Source of the DNA: Massilia yuzhufengensis
Lineage (GTDB): Bacteria > Pseudomonadota > Gammaproteobacteria > Burkholderiales > Burkholderiaceae_D
Assembly (NCBI RefSeq): GCF_900112225.1
Contig: NZ_FOLD01000021.1
Coordinates: 1 to 64,000, forward strand
Direction: 5' to 3'
Length of the DNA: 64,000 nucleotides
The notes under the pieces were generated by a model. It was not told the DNA's origin. It worked only from the letters and a program-made list of their open reading frames with translations, and did no database searches. Position numbers and translations under genes: made by a program. Positions 7,733-17,302 of this stretch are shown here, in pieces; the first letter of the stretch is position 1; the number at the start of each line of letters is the position of its first letter.

Positions 7733-8857
7733 GTGGGCCTGTCCTGGCACAAGATCTGGCGCCTGGGCGTCAAGGAGTGGTGGAGCCTGTTGCGCGACCC
7801 GGTGATGCTGGGCCTGATCGTGTACAGCTTCACCGCGGCCGTGTACGTCGCCGCGACCGCCCAGCCCGATACACTGAGTCGGACCTCGCTCGCCATCGTC
7901 GACGAGGACGTGTCGGCGCTGTCGCTGCGGATCCGCCAGGCCTTCCTGGCGCCGCAGTTCATCCCGCCCGAGGTCATCGGCCTGGACGAACTGGATGCGC
8001 GCCTGGATCGCGGCAGCGCCACCTTCGTGCTGGTGATCCCGGCCGGCTTCCAGCGCCGGGTGCTGGCGGGGCGCCCGGCTGCGCTGCAACTGAACGTCGA
8101 CGCCACCCGCATGAGCCAGGCGTTCTCCGGCAGCGGCTACGTCGAGCAGATCGCGCTGGGCGAAGTGGCGGCCTTCGCGCGCGGCGTGCGGATGCAGGAA
8201 GCGCCGCCGGTCGGGTTGACGGTGCGGGCGCGCTTCAACCCGGCGCTCACGCCAAGCTGGTTCGGCGGGCTGATGGAACTGATCAACAATGTGACCATGC
8301 TGTCGGTGATCCTCAGCGGCGCCGCATTGATCCGCGAGCGTGAGCACGGCACCGTCGAGCACTTGCTGGCGATGCCGGTGCGCCGGGTGGAAATCCTGCT
8401 GGCCAAGCTGTGGTCGATGGCCGCGGTGGTGATGCTGGCGACCGTGGTGGCGCTGCTGGTGGTGCTGCGCGGGTTGCTGCAGGTCGGCCTGCAGGGATCG
8501 CTGCCGATGTTCCTGCTCGGGCTCGCGCTGCACCTGTTCGCCACCACCTCGCTGGGCATCCTGATGGCGGCAACCGCGCGCGGCATGCCGCAGTTCGGCC
8601 TGCTGGTGATCCTGGCCCTGCTGCCGCTCCAGATGCTGTCCGGCGCCACCACGCCGCGCGAGAGCATTCCCCTGGTGCTGCGCGAACTGATGCTGCTGGC
8701 GCCCACCACCCATTTCGTGGACATCAGCCAGGCGATCCTGTTCCGTGGCGCCGGTATCGACGTCGTGTGGCGACCCATGCTGGCCGTGCTGGCGATCGGT
8801 ACGGTGCTGTTCGCGCTGGGCCTGGCGCGCTTCGGCACGGCCCTGCGTCCGCGCTGA
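7733..8857 (+). CDS. ABC-2 type permease (YhhJ-like)
   Basis: A 374-residue permease, the length of E. coli YhhJ. It starts with GTG 2 bp after the stop of the RbbA-like gene and is surely co-transcribed. The layout is one N-terminal helix (PVMLGLIVYSFTAAVYVA), a large periplasmic domain, then six helices from about residue 180 onward, with the ABC-2 signature region around IREREHGTVEHLLAMPV. It would pair with the permease half of the preceding protein to make the membrane channel. It converges with the PHA synthase gene; the 51-bp gap shows no clear hairpin with a T-run. Confidence 0.92.
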   Translation: MGLSWHKIWRLGVKEWWSLLRDPVMLGLIVYSFTAAVYVAATAQPDTLSRTSLAIVDEDVSALSLRIRQAFLAPQFIPPEVIGLDELDARLDRGSATFVLVIPAGFQRRVLAGRPAALQLNVDATRMSQAFSGSGYVEQIALGEVAAFARGVRMQEAPPVGLTVRARFNPALTPSWFGGLMELINNVTMLSVILSGAALIREREHGTVEHLLAMPVRRVEILLAKLWSMAAVVMLATVVALLVVLRGLLQVGLQGSLPMFLLGLALHLFATTSLGILMAATARGMPQFGLLVILALLPLQMLSGATTPRESIPLVLRELMLLAPTTHFVDISQAILFRGAGIDVVWRPMLAVLAIGTVLFALGLARFGTALRPR

Positions 8858-8908
8858 GGCGGCGCGTGTCGGGAGGAGATTGCAGCCGCTGCGCTTGCCG
8901 GGCATTCG

Positions 8909-10687
8909 TCAAGGCTGCAGGACGTAGCTGCCCGGGGCGGCAGGTCCGGTCACCGGGTCTGGCGGCGCCACCAGGGAACCGGCGTGGCGTGCCAACCAGG
9001 ATTCCCAGGCCGGCCACCAGCTGCCGTCCTGTCGGCGATTGATCGCCTGCCAGGCGTCGGGACCGATGTAGGGCGCTTCGTGCGGGTGGACTGATACTTG
9101 ATAGCTGCGCCCGGGCGTGCCCGGCGGCGAGACCACGCCCGCGTTGTGGCCGCCGGTGGTGAGCAGGAAGGTGACCTCGGTATCGGTCAGCGGAATGATC
9201 TTGTACACCGAGCGCCAGGGCGCGACATGGTCGGTCATGGCGCCCACCGCGAACACTGGCGCCTTGATGTCGGTCAGCGCCACCGGATGGCCGTCCACGA
9301 TGTAGCGCTGGCTGGCCAGGCGGTTCTTCAGGAAAAGCGTATGCAGGTATTCCGAATGCATGCGGCAAGGCATGCGGGTGGCGTCGGCATTCCACGAGGC
9401 CAGGTCGTTGTCCTTGTCCGGGATGTCGAGCAGGTATTGGCGCAAGCGCCGTGACCAGATCAGGTCGTTCGAGCGCAGCAGCTGGAAGGCGCCGGCCATC
9501 TGGCGCGTGTCGAGGTAGCCCTGCTGCCACATGACGGCCTCCAGGAAGGCAACCTGGCTGTCGTCGATGAACAGCGACAGCTCACCCGGTTCGGTGAAAT
9601 CGACCTGGGCCGCGAGCAAGGTTATGCTGGCCAGGCGATGGTCGCCGCCGCGCGCCATCGCTGCGGCCGCGATCGCCAGCAGGGTGCCGCCAAGGCAGTA
9701 GCCGCAGGCATTGACCCGCGGGGCGCCGGTCTGGGCCTCGATGGTGTCGAGCGCGGCCATCACCCCCAGGCGGCGGTAATCGTCGAGCGACAGGTCGCGG
9801 TCGTCGGCATCCGGGTTCTTCCAGGAAATGATGTAGACCGTATGACCATGCTCGACCAGGTAGCGCACCAGCGAATTATGCGACGACAGGTCGAGGATGT
9901 AGTACTTCATGATCCAGGCCGGCACGATCAGGAGCGGCACCGCATGCACCTGGGGTGCAGCCGGTTCGTAGCGGATCAGCTCGACGAGACGGTTTGACAT
10001 CACCACCTTGCCAGGCGTGATGGCGACGTCGCGGCCCGGCTTGAACGCGACCGGGGCGTGGGTGCCGGCCAAGGCCCGGCGCAGGTCGCCCACGGCCCGC
10101 ACCGCGCCGCGCACCAGGTTCTCGCCCCCGCGCTGCAGCGTGACCTGCTGCGCCACCGGATTGGTGGCGATGAAGTTGGAGGGCGCCATGCCATCGAGCA
10201 GCTGGCGCGCCACGAAGGTGACCACGTCGGTATGGTGGGGCGAGACCCCGCGCACACCACTGGTGGCGCGGTGCCACCATTTCTGGCTAAGCAGGAAACC
10301 CTGACTGATCCCGTTCCAGGGCCAGGCATGCCAGAGCGGGTCGCTGAAACGCTTGTCCTGGGCAAGCGGACGCACCGGTTCGTCGGCATTGCCGAGCATG
10401 GCTGCGGCGCTGTAGCGCAGCCACTCGCTCCAGTCGGCGGCGGCCTGGACGGCGAGTTCCGTCTGCTTGGCCGGCGAGAGCAGCAGGTGCGCGGCCCAGT
10501 CCTGCCAGGCGGCCGCGAGTGCGGCGGGCGAGATGTAGCCTGTCAGGCGTCCCAGCCAGGCGTTCAGGGCCAGGTCGATGTGGGCGTGCTCGACCCGGGA
10601 TTCCGGGTAGCCTGCGCGCGCGCCCCCCTGCCAGGTGCTGGCTTCGCGTCGCTGTTCCGAGGGCGGGATGTCGTCGCGGATGTTCAT
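8909..10687 (-). CDS. phaC: Class I poly(3-hydroxyalkanoate) synthase PhaC
   Basis: A 592-residue PHA polymerase of class I length. It has the N-terminal PhaC domain (WNGISQGFLLSQKWW region) and an alpha/beta-hydrolase core with the lipase-like box GYCLGG carrying the catalytic Cys. The acid-region VGAMTDHVAPW (Asp) and the TTGGHNAG histidine complete the triad. It joins hydroxyacyl-CoA into polyester granules in the cytoplasm. It lies 12 bp downstream of a usp gene on the same strand, with no phaA/phaB/phaR nearby. It is therefore probably an additional synthase tied to the stress cluster rather than the housekeeping pha operon. Carbon storage would fit oxygen limitation, as an inference. 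Confidence 0.93.
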   Translation of the reverse strand: MNIRDDIPPSEQRREASTWQGGARAGYPESRVEHAHIDLALNAWLGRLTGYISPAALAAAWQDWAAHLLLSPAKQTELAVQAAADWSEWLRYSAAAMLGNADEPVRPLAQDKRFSDPLWHAWPWNGISQGFLLSQKWWHRATSGVRGVSPHHTDVVTFVARQLLDGMAPSNFIATNPVAQQVTLQRGGENLVRGAVRAVGDLRRALAGTHAPVAFKPGRDVAITPGKVVMSNRLVELIRYEPAAPQVHAVPLLIVPAWIMKYYILDLSSHNSLVRYLVEHGHTVYIISWKNPDADDRDLSLDDYRRLGVMAALDTIEAQTGAPRVNACGYCLGGTLLAIAAAAMARGGDHRLASITLLAAQVDFTEPGELSLFIDDSQVAFLEAVMWQQGYLDTRQMAGAFQLLRSNDLIWSRRLRQYLLDIPDKDNDLASWNADATRMPCRMHSEYLHTLFLKNRLASQRYIVDGHPVALTDIKAPVFAVGAMTDHVAPWRSVYKIIPLTDTEVTFLLTTGGHNAGVVSPPGTPGRSYQVSVHPHEAPYIGPDAWQAINRRQDGSWWPAWESWLARHAGSLVAPPDPVTGPAAPGSYVLQP

Positions 10688-10699
10688 GGCAGGCTTCAG

Positions 10700-11539
10700 T
10701 CAATGGGCGATCAGGAGCGGGACCGGGGCGCGCTCCAGCAGTTCGCGGGTGGCGCCGCCCAGCATCCATTCATGGAAGCGGCTGTGGCCATAGGCGCCGC
10801 ATACCATCAGTCCCGCGCCGCAGTCGCGTGCCATGCCCGCCAGGGTACTGCCGACGGTGGCGCTGGTGCGCTCGGCCACCACCTCGACCGCCACCCCATG
10901 TCGCGCCAGGTAGAGCCCCATGTCGGCCCCGGGCTCTTCGCCATGCAGTCCGGATTGCGGGTAGGGATTGATCGTGACCAGCTTGACGGTAGTGGCGCGC
11001 TGCAGCAGGGGTAGCGCCGCATCAAGGGCCCGCAGCGCGGGAACCCTGCCGTCCCAGCCCGCCACGACCGTGCCGGGAATCGGCTCGTCGGCGTAGGAGG
11101 CGGGGACCACAAGCACCGGCCGGGTGCCGTTCAGGGCCAGCATTTCGGGCAGGCGCCGCACAGGGGGCGGCGGACCCGGGTCGTCATCGCTGTCCTGGCT
11201 CAGGACGACCAGATCCGCGTAGCGCGACTGCAGGAGCAGGCCGTAGCCGGCCGCGTCCTCGATCAGGCGGGCCTCGTGCGATGCCACGCCCAGGCGCCCG
11301 GCCTGCTCCGAAAACGCCTGGAGCCGCAGCAGCGCCGCGTCGCGCAGTGCGCCGAGATCGACGGCCTGCACCGGTGCCCCGGCGGAGCCGGCCAGCACGG
11401 CGAAGTCCATCCAGGAGATGCCGGTCGCCGCGCTCCCGATCAGGTGGGCGTCGTCTTCGGTGGCGAGCCGTACCGCGGCGCGCAGGCGGCTATCCTGGCG
11501 GGAGCTGCCGTCGACATGGACGAGGATGGTCTTGTACAT
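10700..11539 (-). CDS. Universal stress protein, tandem UspA domains
   Basis: A 279-residue protein starting MYKTILVHVDGSSRQDSR. The frame extends 17 codons upstream, but the strong AAGGAG site 6 bases before the ATG at 11539 fixes this start. The first Usp fold covers about residues 1-150. The second ends with GLMVCGAYGHSRFHEWMLGG, the ATP-loop pattern with a final GG in place of GS. It resembles the plus-strand tandem Usp at 1324 in layout (HADAS/HVDGS start, xGYGHS loop), so the two are likely paralogues. It precedes phaC by 12 bp in the same operon. No FNR box was found in the 200 bp upstream. Confidence 0.9.
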   Translation of the reverse strand: MYKTILVHVDGSSRQDSRLRAAVRLATEDDAHLIGSAATGISWMDFAVLAGSAGAPVQAVDLGALRDAALLRLQAFSEQAGRLGVASHEARLIEDAAGYGLLLQSRYADLVVLSQDSDDDPGPPPPVRRLPEMLALNGTRPVLVVPASYADEPIPGTVVAGWDGRVPALRALDAALPLLQRATTVKLVTINPYPQSGLHGEEPGADMGLYLARHGVAVEVVAERTSATVGSTLAGMARDCGAGLMVCGAYGHSRFHEWMLGGATRELLERAPVPLLIAH

Positions 11540-11745
11540 GGCGCTCTCCTTCGAAAATGGCCAGCAGTCGGGCCAGCCGCCGTTCGACAAGCTGCGGCGC
11601 GATTAGTGCGCGAGCGGGCATTCCTCGGCAGGACGCCACTTCTCAAATTCCTAATGCTTTAGCAGCGGAATCCTACCAAGATCACAAGCTCCCCATGTCA
11701 GAATGGGTTCGAAGCGCGGCCCGGGACTGCCGCGGGGAGGTCGAG

Positions 11746-13016
11746 ATGATGGCAAAACAATGCCGCTGCACCTGCCTGGCGGCGTTACTGGCCATGCTTC
11801 CAGCGCTTGCCGGCGCGGCTCCGAAATACTACTCGACATCGCCGGCAGGCAGCAAGTACGCGCGTGCGCGTGCGCTTGCGCTCAACAACCTCGGCCATTT
11901 TGCGGTCCACAGCTTCGGACCGGAAACCCCTTACCAGGGCGCCTCGATCGACCGCCCGTCCATGGGGGAATCGGTCGGCGGCCTGGGCGGCTACGCCACC
12001 CAGATCCGCGCCATCAACGACGTCGACGAGGCGGTGGGGATGTCGACCACGGACCTGGGCGAGTCGCACAACTTCCTGTATTCCGAAGGACGGCGGCGCG
12101 AATCCCGTCGACCTGCATACGCAGCTGTACCGCCCCCCGGCCGGACTGGTGCTGTATTCGGGAAGGGCGATCAACGACGGGGGGAGCGATTCTGGCCTAC
12201 TCCTCTGCCGGCCTGGTTTTGCTGCGCCCAGGCGTCCGCGGGACGGACGCGCCGGTGCTCGGCCCCATCACAGGCGTGCCCGACAGGACCGAGGTCGGCC
12301 AGGAGGTCCGGGCCACCGTCGGCTTCGTCGACAATTCGCCCAGCCAGACCCACAGCGCGGCCGTGGCCTGGGACGACAACTGCACCTCGCCCCATCCGGC
12401 GGTGCGTGAAACGGGTGGCGTCGGCCAGGTCACGTTCCAGCACCGCTTCTGTGCCGCTGGAGTTTATCGTGTGAGGGTTCAGGTGAGCGACTCCGGAGGT
12501 CGGCATACCGACGTGGCCCGCTATTACATCGTCGACGACCCAGCGCTGCCGGCGATCAGCGGCCAGGGCGCGTTGGCCCGGGCGTCCGACTACGCTGGGC
12601 GCGCGGGGCAGGGCACGCAGGCCCTTCGTTTCATGTTGTGGGCGCCGCTTCCCGGCCCGGCGGCGGCAGGTGCTTCTGCGGCAGACCGTGCGCTGGTTAC
12701 CTTGGCAGGCCCTTTCCAGTTCGTGAGCGATCGCGTCGGTGCGCTGTCCCGCGAGGGGAACCTGGTACGAATGGAAGGAACGGGACGCTACAACGGTCGC
12801 GCGGGATACCGCTTCCTGGTCGAGGCCAGCGATGGCGACCGGTTGGGCATGACCGGGGGCGACCGGCTACGGCTACGCGTCACGCATGTGGAACCCAATG
12901 GCGCCGAGGTTGTGGACTACGACAATGACGCAATGGCAAACGAAACGGTGCTGCAATCATCCTCGAACCCGCACCGGACCTTGGTCAGGCAAGGTGGGTT
13001 CAGCTTGAAGGATTGA
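11746..13016 (+). pseudogene. Exported PKD-domain protein gene broken by two frameshifts
   Basis: A GGGGAGG site precedes ATG at 11746. The frame then gives a signal peptide (CTCLAALLAMLPALAGAAP) and a conserved stretch to about SHNFLYSEG near 12090. Coherent protein then continues in the +1 neighbour frame (NPVDLHTQLYRPPAGLVLYS, to about INDGG near 12180). After that it moves to a third frame (ILAYSSAGLVLLRPG, stop at 13014-13016). The last frame contains a PKD-like domain (VRATVGFVDNSPSQTHSAAV through YRVRVQVSDSGG). Proteins with INDxG and LLRPG stretches before PKD domains are secreted and of unclear role. Either two small indels inactivated it or the read has two errors in G/C runs. High GC matches the left part of the window. 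Confidence 0.7.
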
Positions 13017-13365
13017 CCGCGACGGCGGCTGGTCCTCGCGTCCGGAGACCGGGACCTGCCCAGTCTTCCCGTTAGCAGCTACGGCGGCGGCCGCCGGCAC
13101 GTGGGCGGCGCTTTCCCGGCTCGCTTCATGCCGATGCCGGCACTTCCCCGTTTGTCGATTGCAGTGCTGGCGCATCATTTCCGTTTGCCGCTGGCGCATC
13201 TCGGGCGACATTGCTTTCATGTGCTGGTCAAGCAACTCTCGGCACTGTCCCTCCGGCGCATTGCGCAACCCGCGGTGTACCGTGCACATGGCGCCGATGT
13301 CCAATCCTTGTGGCTGCTCCATGCCGGCACACGCCACGTCCTCGATCAGTTGCGCCAAGAGCTCG
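12957..13365 (-). pseudogene. Possible truncated Met/Cys-rich protein at the island junction
   Basis: On the minus strand a frame reads LLAQLIEDVACAGMEQPQG, then a Cys/Met-rich helix (CRELLDQHMKAMSPEMRQRQ), and ends in an Ala/Pro-rich tail at 12957. The opposite frame here is not protein-like until about 13350, where a KfrA-type coiled coil begins. My reading is a host gene cut at its 5' end by the island junction near 13.35 kb. The family is not recognised, and the region may be non-coding. Confidence 0.3.
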
Positions 13366-13917
13366 CGGCTGCAGCCGCGACAAATGCAGGTCTGGAAGCG
13401 CGATTCGAGGATCTTCGGCGCCAGTTCAGCGACACGCAGGCACGGGCCGGTCAGCAGAACGCTGCACATCTTGCCGAGAGGGAGAAGCTAGCGGAACGTA
13501 CGAGCCTGGCGGAGCAGCGATTCGCCGACATGGAGAGGCGGGCCTTGTTGGAAATTGACAGGGGACGAACAGCGTCAGCGCAAATTCAGAAGAGGTTTGA
13601 ATCGGAACAAGAGGCAGCTGCGGCAGAGGCCAACCGACTACGTACTGACTACAGCGCGGCTCAGGCGAACATCGGGCAGTTGCGCGAGCAGCTTAGTTCT
13701 GCAAAGCGCAATGCTAACGCTGGGTAATGAGCGAGATCGAGAGAGGGAAGAGCTACAGTCAATTCGAGCACAGCTGCAGGACGCCGTTCGCAGCGCCGCT
13801 GCCGAAAGCGCTAGGGCAGGCGGACTACACAATGAGTTGGAACGGCAGCGAAACGACGCCACCGCCCGTGCGCGGCAAAACGTAGACTCCAGCACTGTAC
13901 GCAAAACGGAGAAGTAA
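13353..13917 (+). pseudogene. KfrA-like coiled-coil protein fragment, frameshifted
   Basis: From about 13353 a frame gives an uninterrupted coiled coil (QELAAAAATNAGLEARFEDL, RRALLEIDRGRTASAQIQ, NIGQLREQLSSA). It stops at 13727, while the same pattern continues in another frame (GNERDREREELQSIRAQLQ and on to 13917). The LEIDRGRTA and QLREQLSSA blocks echo LELDRGRVA and LLKNQLSSA of the intact KfrA at 15125-16135, but the two are on opposite strands. The N-terminal DNA-binding domain is missing. This is therefore the 3' half of a second kfrA-like gene, lost by truncation and a one-base shift near 13720. Confidence 0.6.
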
Positions 13918-14073
13918 GACATGGGCGAACCTGACAACTGAATGGCCCATCTAACCATGACGCTCTGTGATGGGCCACCAGAGTGCTCGCGCCGGAAACC
14001 ACGAGCGCATCCACGCTCACCAACCAAACACCGCATAAGGTCAAACTTCGCCCTTCATCCAGCTTCTTAGCTT

Positions 14074-14104
14074 AACTCGACATTATTTAACGTAATGTCG
14101 AGTT
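14074..14104. repeat. Palindrome with GACATTA core (candidate KfrA or partition site)
   Basis: The perfect 12-bp arms are AACTCGACATTA (14074-14085) and TAATGTCGAGTT (14093-14104), separated by 7 bases. The GACATTA/TAATGTC core recurs as a dyad at 16216-16235 upstream of kfrA, which suggests a shared protein target. Confidence 0.55.
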
Positions 14105-14760
14105 CGTTTTTACCAAAATTCAAGCATTATCCTCGAGACATATCCATATATGTAACCGCGGCCGCCGAGAACGGCAGCGGTTTCACCTGAAGCGTTGAAT
14201 GCGTCGGAGTTCACTGGCTAATTCGAAAGTACGTTGCCCAGGTCAACATTTTGACTTTTCCCACCCGAAATACGAATCCGAAAGCGCCCGAACTGCTTTT
14301 TCGGAATGATTCCCACCCAACCAGAACCTAAGAAATCCCTCAGGGAATGACTGCGTTTTCGTTCGCCATTCCTGGCAAGGTCCGTAGAGGAATGCACCCC
14401 CTTGACCCAAGGATGCAGTCGAAGGCTGGCCTCAAGCAGCGGTGGCGTCAAAACCCGTACAGAGAACCTGGCCTTCGAAGCACCGGGATGCGCATTGTCC
14501 TAACCGAGCGCAGATCTTTGCCATCTTCTGAAACGCCAGCTAATCGCCGTAGTCTGACCCAGGGACACATGACTAGCGATGATTGCGCGCCGCTTGGTGT
14601 GATTACGATGCCGCGAGCCTCAAAGCCGCGACAGAATACTGTGAACAAGTGCGATCTCTTTCCAAACATGCAAAGGATTCACAAGATTCTGTCGCTGGGA
14701 GGGGGGATATTCTGTCGGTGTACTGCAATGAACTGAGGAGGTAAGCTGCGCACGGTAGGT

Positions 14761-14808
14761 GTCTCAAAATTAGTTCGCAGCGTTCGGGTGGTCTCACATC
14801 TAGTTCGT
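14761..14808 (+). repeat. Pair of 18-bp IS-end-like repeats (left-end copy)
   Basis: GTCTCAAAATTAGTTCGC (14761-14778) and GTCTCACATCTAGTTCGT (14791-14808) are spaced 30 bp apart, and a T at 14760 would give a TG-start end. They are inverted relative to the pair at 594-640. The closest match is 16 of 18 bases. No transposase gene remains to the right. Confidence 0.45.
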
Positions 14809-15124
14809 CTCAATGCACACTTTCAGTTCGCCGTAGGGTATTCCTCCCGCGCCCGGCTCTTTAACAAGCAAGACATTTAACATAATATAGATTATGCGTA
14901 ATTGCGAACATGAACGTTAGCTGCCTGAAGCTCTAGCGCTCCGAACTAAATTGATATACATCTACGGAAGTAATTAGCTGCCAACTACTATCCGCACATA
15001 TGTCACGTTTTTAGTTCCAATATTTTGTCCGGTCTTGAAACGCGACGGAGAACGTTTCCGCAAGATTAGAGTGCCTTTTCCTCTAGCAAGCGCTCGATGC
15101 TGACTCGCCGGAAAAAGTCGTGGG

Positions 15125-16135
15125 TCAGCGCCAGTTCTTCCTTAGGCTTTTGCGTTTGACCGTATTCGACCGTTTACCGGCTTTTGAACTCAAGTGAGAT
15201 GTTGGCTGTTGAGTTTGGCGGCCTCTGCCTAGTAGCTCGGCCAAGCGCATGTCTGCGGCAGATAAATCCCTCACAAGTGCTTCGCGCTGCTCAGTCGCGA
15301 GTTGCGTAGCGCTGACGGCACTGCTGAGCTGGTTTTTCAAAAGCTCTACTGTGACGCTCAGCTCAGATATACGTTGCTCACACAGGATAGCCGTCTTACG
15401 CTCATTTTCAGCAGCCCCTTCAGCTATCTTTTCTGCCCGCTTGAGTGCAACGCGTCCTCGGTCCAGCTCTAGGTTAACTCTCTTTTCCGCTTCGTTCAGC
15501 CGTTGCACTTCGCGCTCTTTCTCATCGCGCTGAAGTTGGAGCTCACGTGAAAACTCTTGTCGGGTCTCCTTTACTCGTTTCTCGTGCTCGTCCGCCTGAA
15601 GTCCCAGGCGGCGGACTTCCTCCGTCATCGCTAAGTTGGTGGAGGACGCAACCGTCAGGCGCTTTTCTGTGTCAGCGAGCTCTTTACTCAGATGGCGGAA
15701 GTTAACTGCTGATTCGGAAAGCTGAGCTTGCAGCTTCTCGTTCGCCTCGCGTAGCAAATTAGCAGTATTCTCTGCAAGCTCAACAGATGCTGCGGCGCCG
15801 GCTTTGATTAATTCCACCGCTTCGTCAGAGCGCTGCCTTGCTTGCCTCCAAAGCTCGGCCACAAGTTCCCCCGCAATTTCTTGCAGTGCCTCAGGCAAAT
15901 CCGGATGCGAGATGGTCCCGCGACTGTTCGCTCGCAGGTCCTGCCAGAATTTCGCAAGCGCTTCAGCCGGCGCAGACATGCTGCCCTTCCTAACGAGCTG
16001 ATACAAACCGTTTGCGGTTGGAGTCTTCCCATACCGGAAAAAAATAATCACGCACGCTTCACGATAAAGGTCCGCCGTCTTCAGGCCCATCGCTTTCAAG
16101 TGCTCGATATCTTCGCGTAATTGCTTTTCGTCCAT
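15125..16135 (-). CDS. kfrA: KfrA-family nucleoid/partition-associated DNA-binding protein
   Basis: A 336-residue protein. The N-terminal KfrA_N domain (about residues 1-110) includes LKTADLYREACVIIFFRYG and KTPTANGLYQLVRKGSM, the recognised helix-turn-helix block. A long alpha-helical coiled coil (about 110-300) and a basic tail (KAGKRSNTVKRKSLRKNWR) follow. GGGAGG lies 7 bases before the ATG at 16135; a GTG two codons earlier overlaps this site and is less likely. KfrA proteins bind their own promoters, form filament-like structures and help plasmid stability. Two dyads upstream (16167-16183 and 16216-16235) are probable autoregulatory sites. Its presence suggests that the island came from a plasmid or integrative element. 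Confidence 0.88.
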   Translation of the reverse strand: MDEKQLREDIEHLKAMGLKTADLYREACVIIFFRYGKTPTANGLYQLVRKGSMSAPAEALAKFWQDLRANSRGTISHPDLPEALQEIAGELVAELWRQARQRSDEAVELIKAGAAASVELAENTANLLREANEKLQAQLSESAVNFRHLSKELADTEKRLTVASSTNLAMTEEVRRLGLQADEHEKRVKETRQEFSRELQLQRDEKEREVQRLNEAEKRVNLELDRGRVALKRAEKIAEGAAENERKTAILCEQRISELSVTVELLKNQLSSAVSATQLATEQREALVRDLSAADMRLAELLGRGRQTQQPTSHLSSKAGKRSNTVKRKSLRKNWR

Positions 16136-16166
16136 AACCACCTCCCAAGTGCCCGCGCTTCAAGAA

Positions 16167-16183
16167 ATAATACAACGTATTAT
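16167..16183. promoter_or_regulatory. Dyad operator 32 bp upstream of kfrA
   Basis: ATAATAC (16167-16173) and GTATTAT (16177-16183) form a perfect 7-bp inverted repeat with a 3-base centre. It sits where the -10 region of a kfrA promoter should be, so binding would repress. KfrA proteins are known to autoregulate; the site assignment is an inference. Confidence 0.5.
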
Positions 16184-16215
16184 GTAGGGTACCTTGAACC
16201 ATCGCAGGAAAATAT

Positions 16216-16235
16216 GACATTATTCTTATAATGTC
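16216..16235. promoter_or_regulatory. GACATTAT dyad upstream of kfrA
   Basis: GACATTAT (16216-16223) and ATAATGTC (16228-16235) are perfect arms with a 4-base centre. They share the GACATTA/TAATGTC core with the larger palindrome at 14074-14104, on the other side of kfrA. Confidence 0.5.
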
Positions 16236-17302
16236 GAATTTATCCTTGGGTTGTGCTCCTGGGGCGGCCTCTCTCCAAGACTCTGCTGGGTGCTCCTCCC
16301 CTGCTGCAAAATTCATCATCGCCAGTGGCGGCACGACTGCAACGGGCAATGATGAGGTCTACGGTGACAGGAACAGCTATTGAGCTGCCAGCATCTCGGT
16401 CGGTCTGCGAGAGTAAAGCAAAGGAACCGAAGAGCACCGAGTCGGCAAAGTGGGTGCTGTCCTGCCCGGCTACGCTAAGTCACCGTGCCTGCTTTTCTTC
16501 TTTGCGGCACACCTAACTCTCGAACTAAGTCAGCCAGGACTTTAAATTCGGCCAAGTCGTCACCGTATTTTCTAATACGGCCGAATGGACGGGACTCTCC
16601 TATGAATATGAAGATTGGCGCCCTTGCTAGGGGCCCGGATGTTCACCCGTTGTCTAGTAAAAATTCCGCGGTTAGAGCCAGCCGTGGTAGACCTTGCGAT
16701 ACCGACAAGTCGGATGTCTATAGCCGTTGCCACTCATCACAGAACGCCATGTGCGGCTGCGAAGGCATGCCGGAGCACGTTTGTCCGCCAGCTGTATTGT
16801 CCAGAATTACAGAGGCGAACCATAGCAAGGGCCATACCGCTCAAGCTAAACGCTTATTCGGTCGCGTGCAATGAACTAGTATCGGTGGCGCGGCGCCAAT
16901 CCGAACGGAGTGCGCAGCGACAAAATCCAAACTGCTGCGAACGAGTACGTCACTGACCTCTCCGCGCGATAGGTAGGTTGCTTAAGTCGAGTTGATGATG
17001 AACTGCATTGCGAACTCGTCTTCGGGGGCCTAGATTCTGGCGAGGTGTTCCAAGGAAAACGTTCGCCCAGAGTCAAGGTAACCGCTCTGGGCGCCCGACC
17101 CTAGAGCAGCACCGTCTAATATGAGGTGTGCGCCGGATGGACGGTCAGGATGTAGTCAAATCGAGAACTACGATTTCTGTATTCCGGCCGCTTGGTAGCA
17201 GTTACACGGCCGCCATTCAGGTACCAGCGTCCACGGACGTGGGCCAAGGTAGAGGTGTGCTGAGGGATGGGGGCATTGGACCATCCCATTCCAAAGGATT
17301 TC
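16236..17302. other. Non-coding stretch between kfrA promoter and the ATPase gene
   Basis: About 1.07 kb with only short, unconvincing open frames. No repeats, tRNA or recognisable gene fragment stood out. A frame on the minus strand ending at 17116 overlaps the acidic tail of the ATPase and gives YLNGGRVTATKRPEYRN, which is not recognised. Confidence 0.5.

Larger units (their letters stand above)
13918..15124. other. Gene-poor scar between the two kfrA-like loci
   Basis: No convincing protein is coded on either strand across this 1.2 kb. Base composition is lower in GC than the left part. It contains a 12-bp-armed palindrome (14074-14104), a pair of IS-end-like repeats (14761-14808) and a small dyad CATAAT-ATAG-ATTATG (14881-14896). 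It looks like decayed mobile or plasmid DNA. Confidence 0.6.

Noticed and set aside
14347-14736. Plus-strand frame of 129 codons in the gene-poor scar
   Set aside because: Composition and sequence look random; no ribosome site and no homology recognised.
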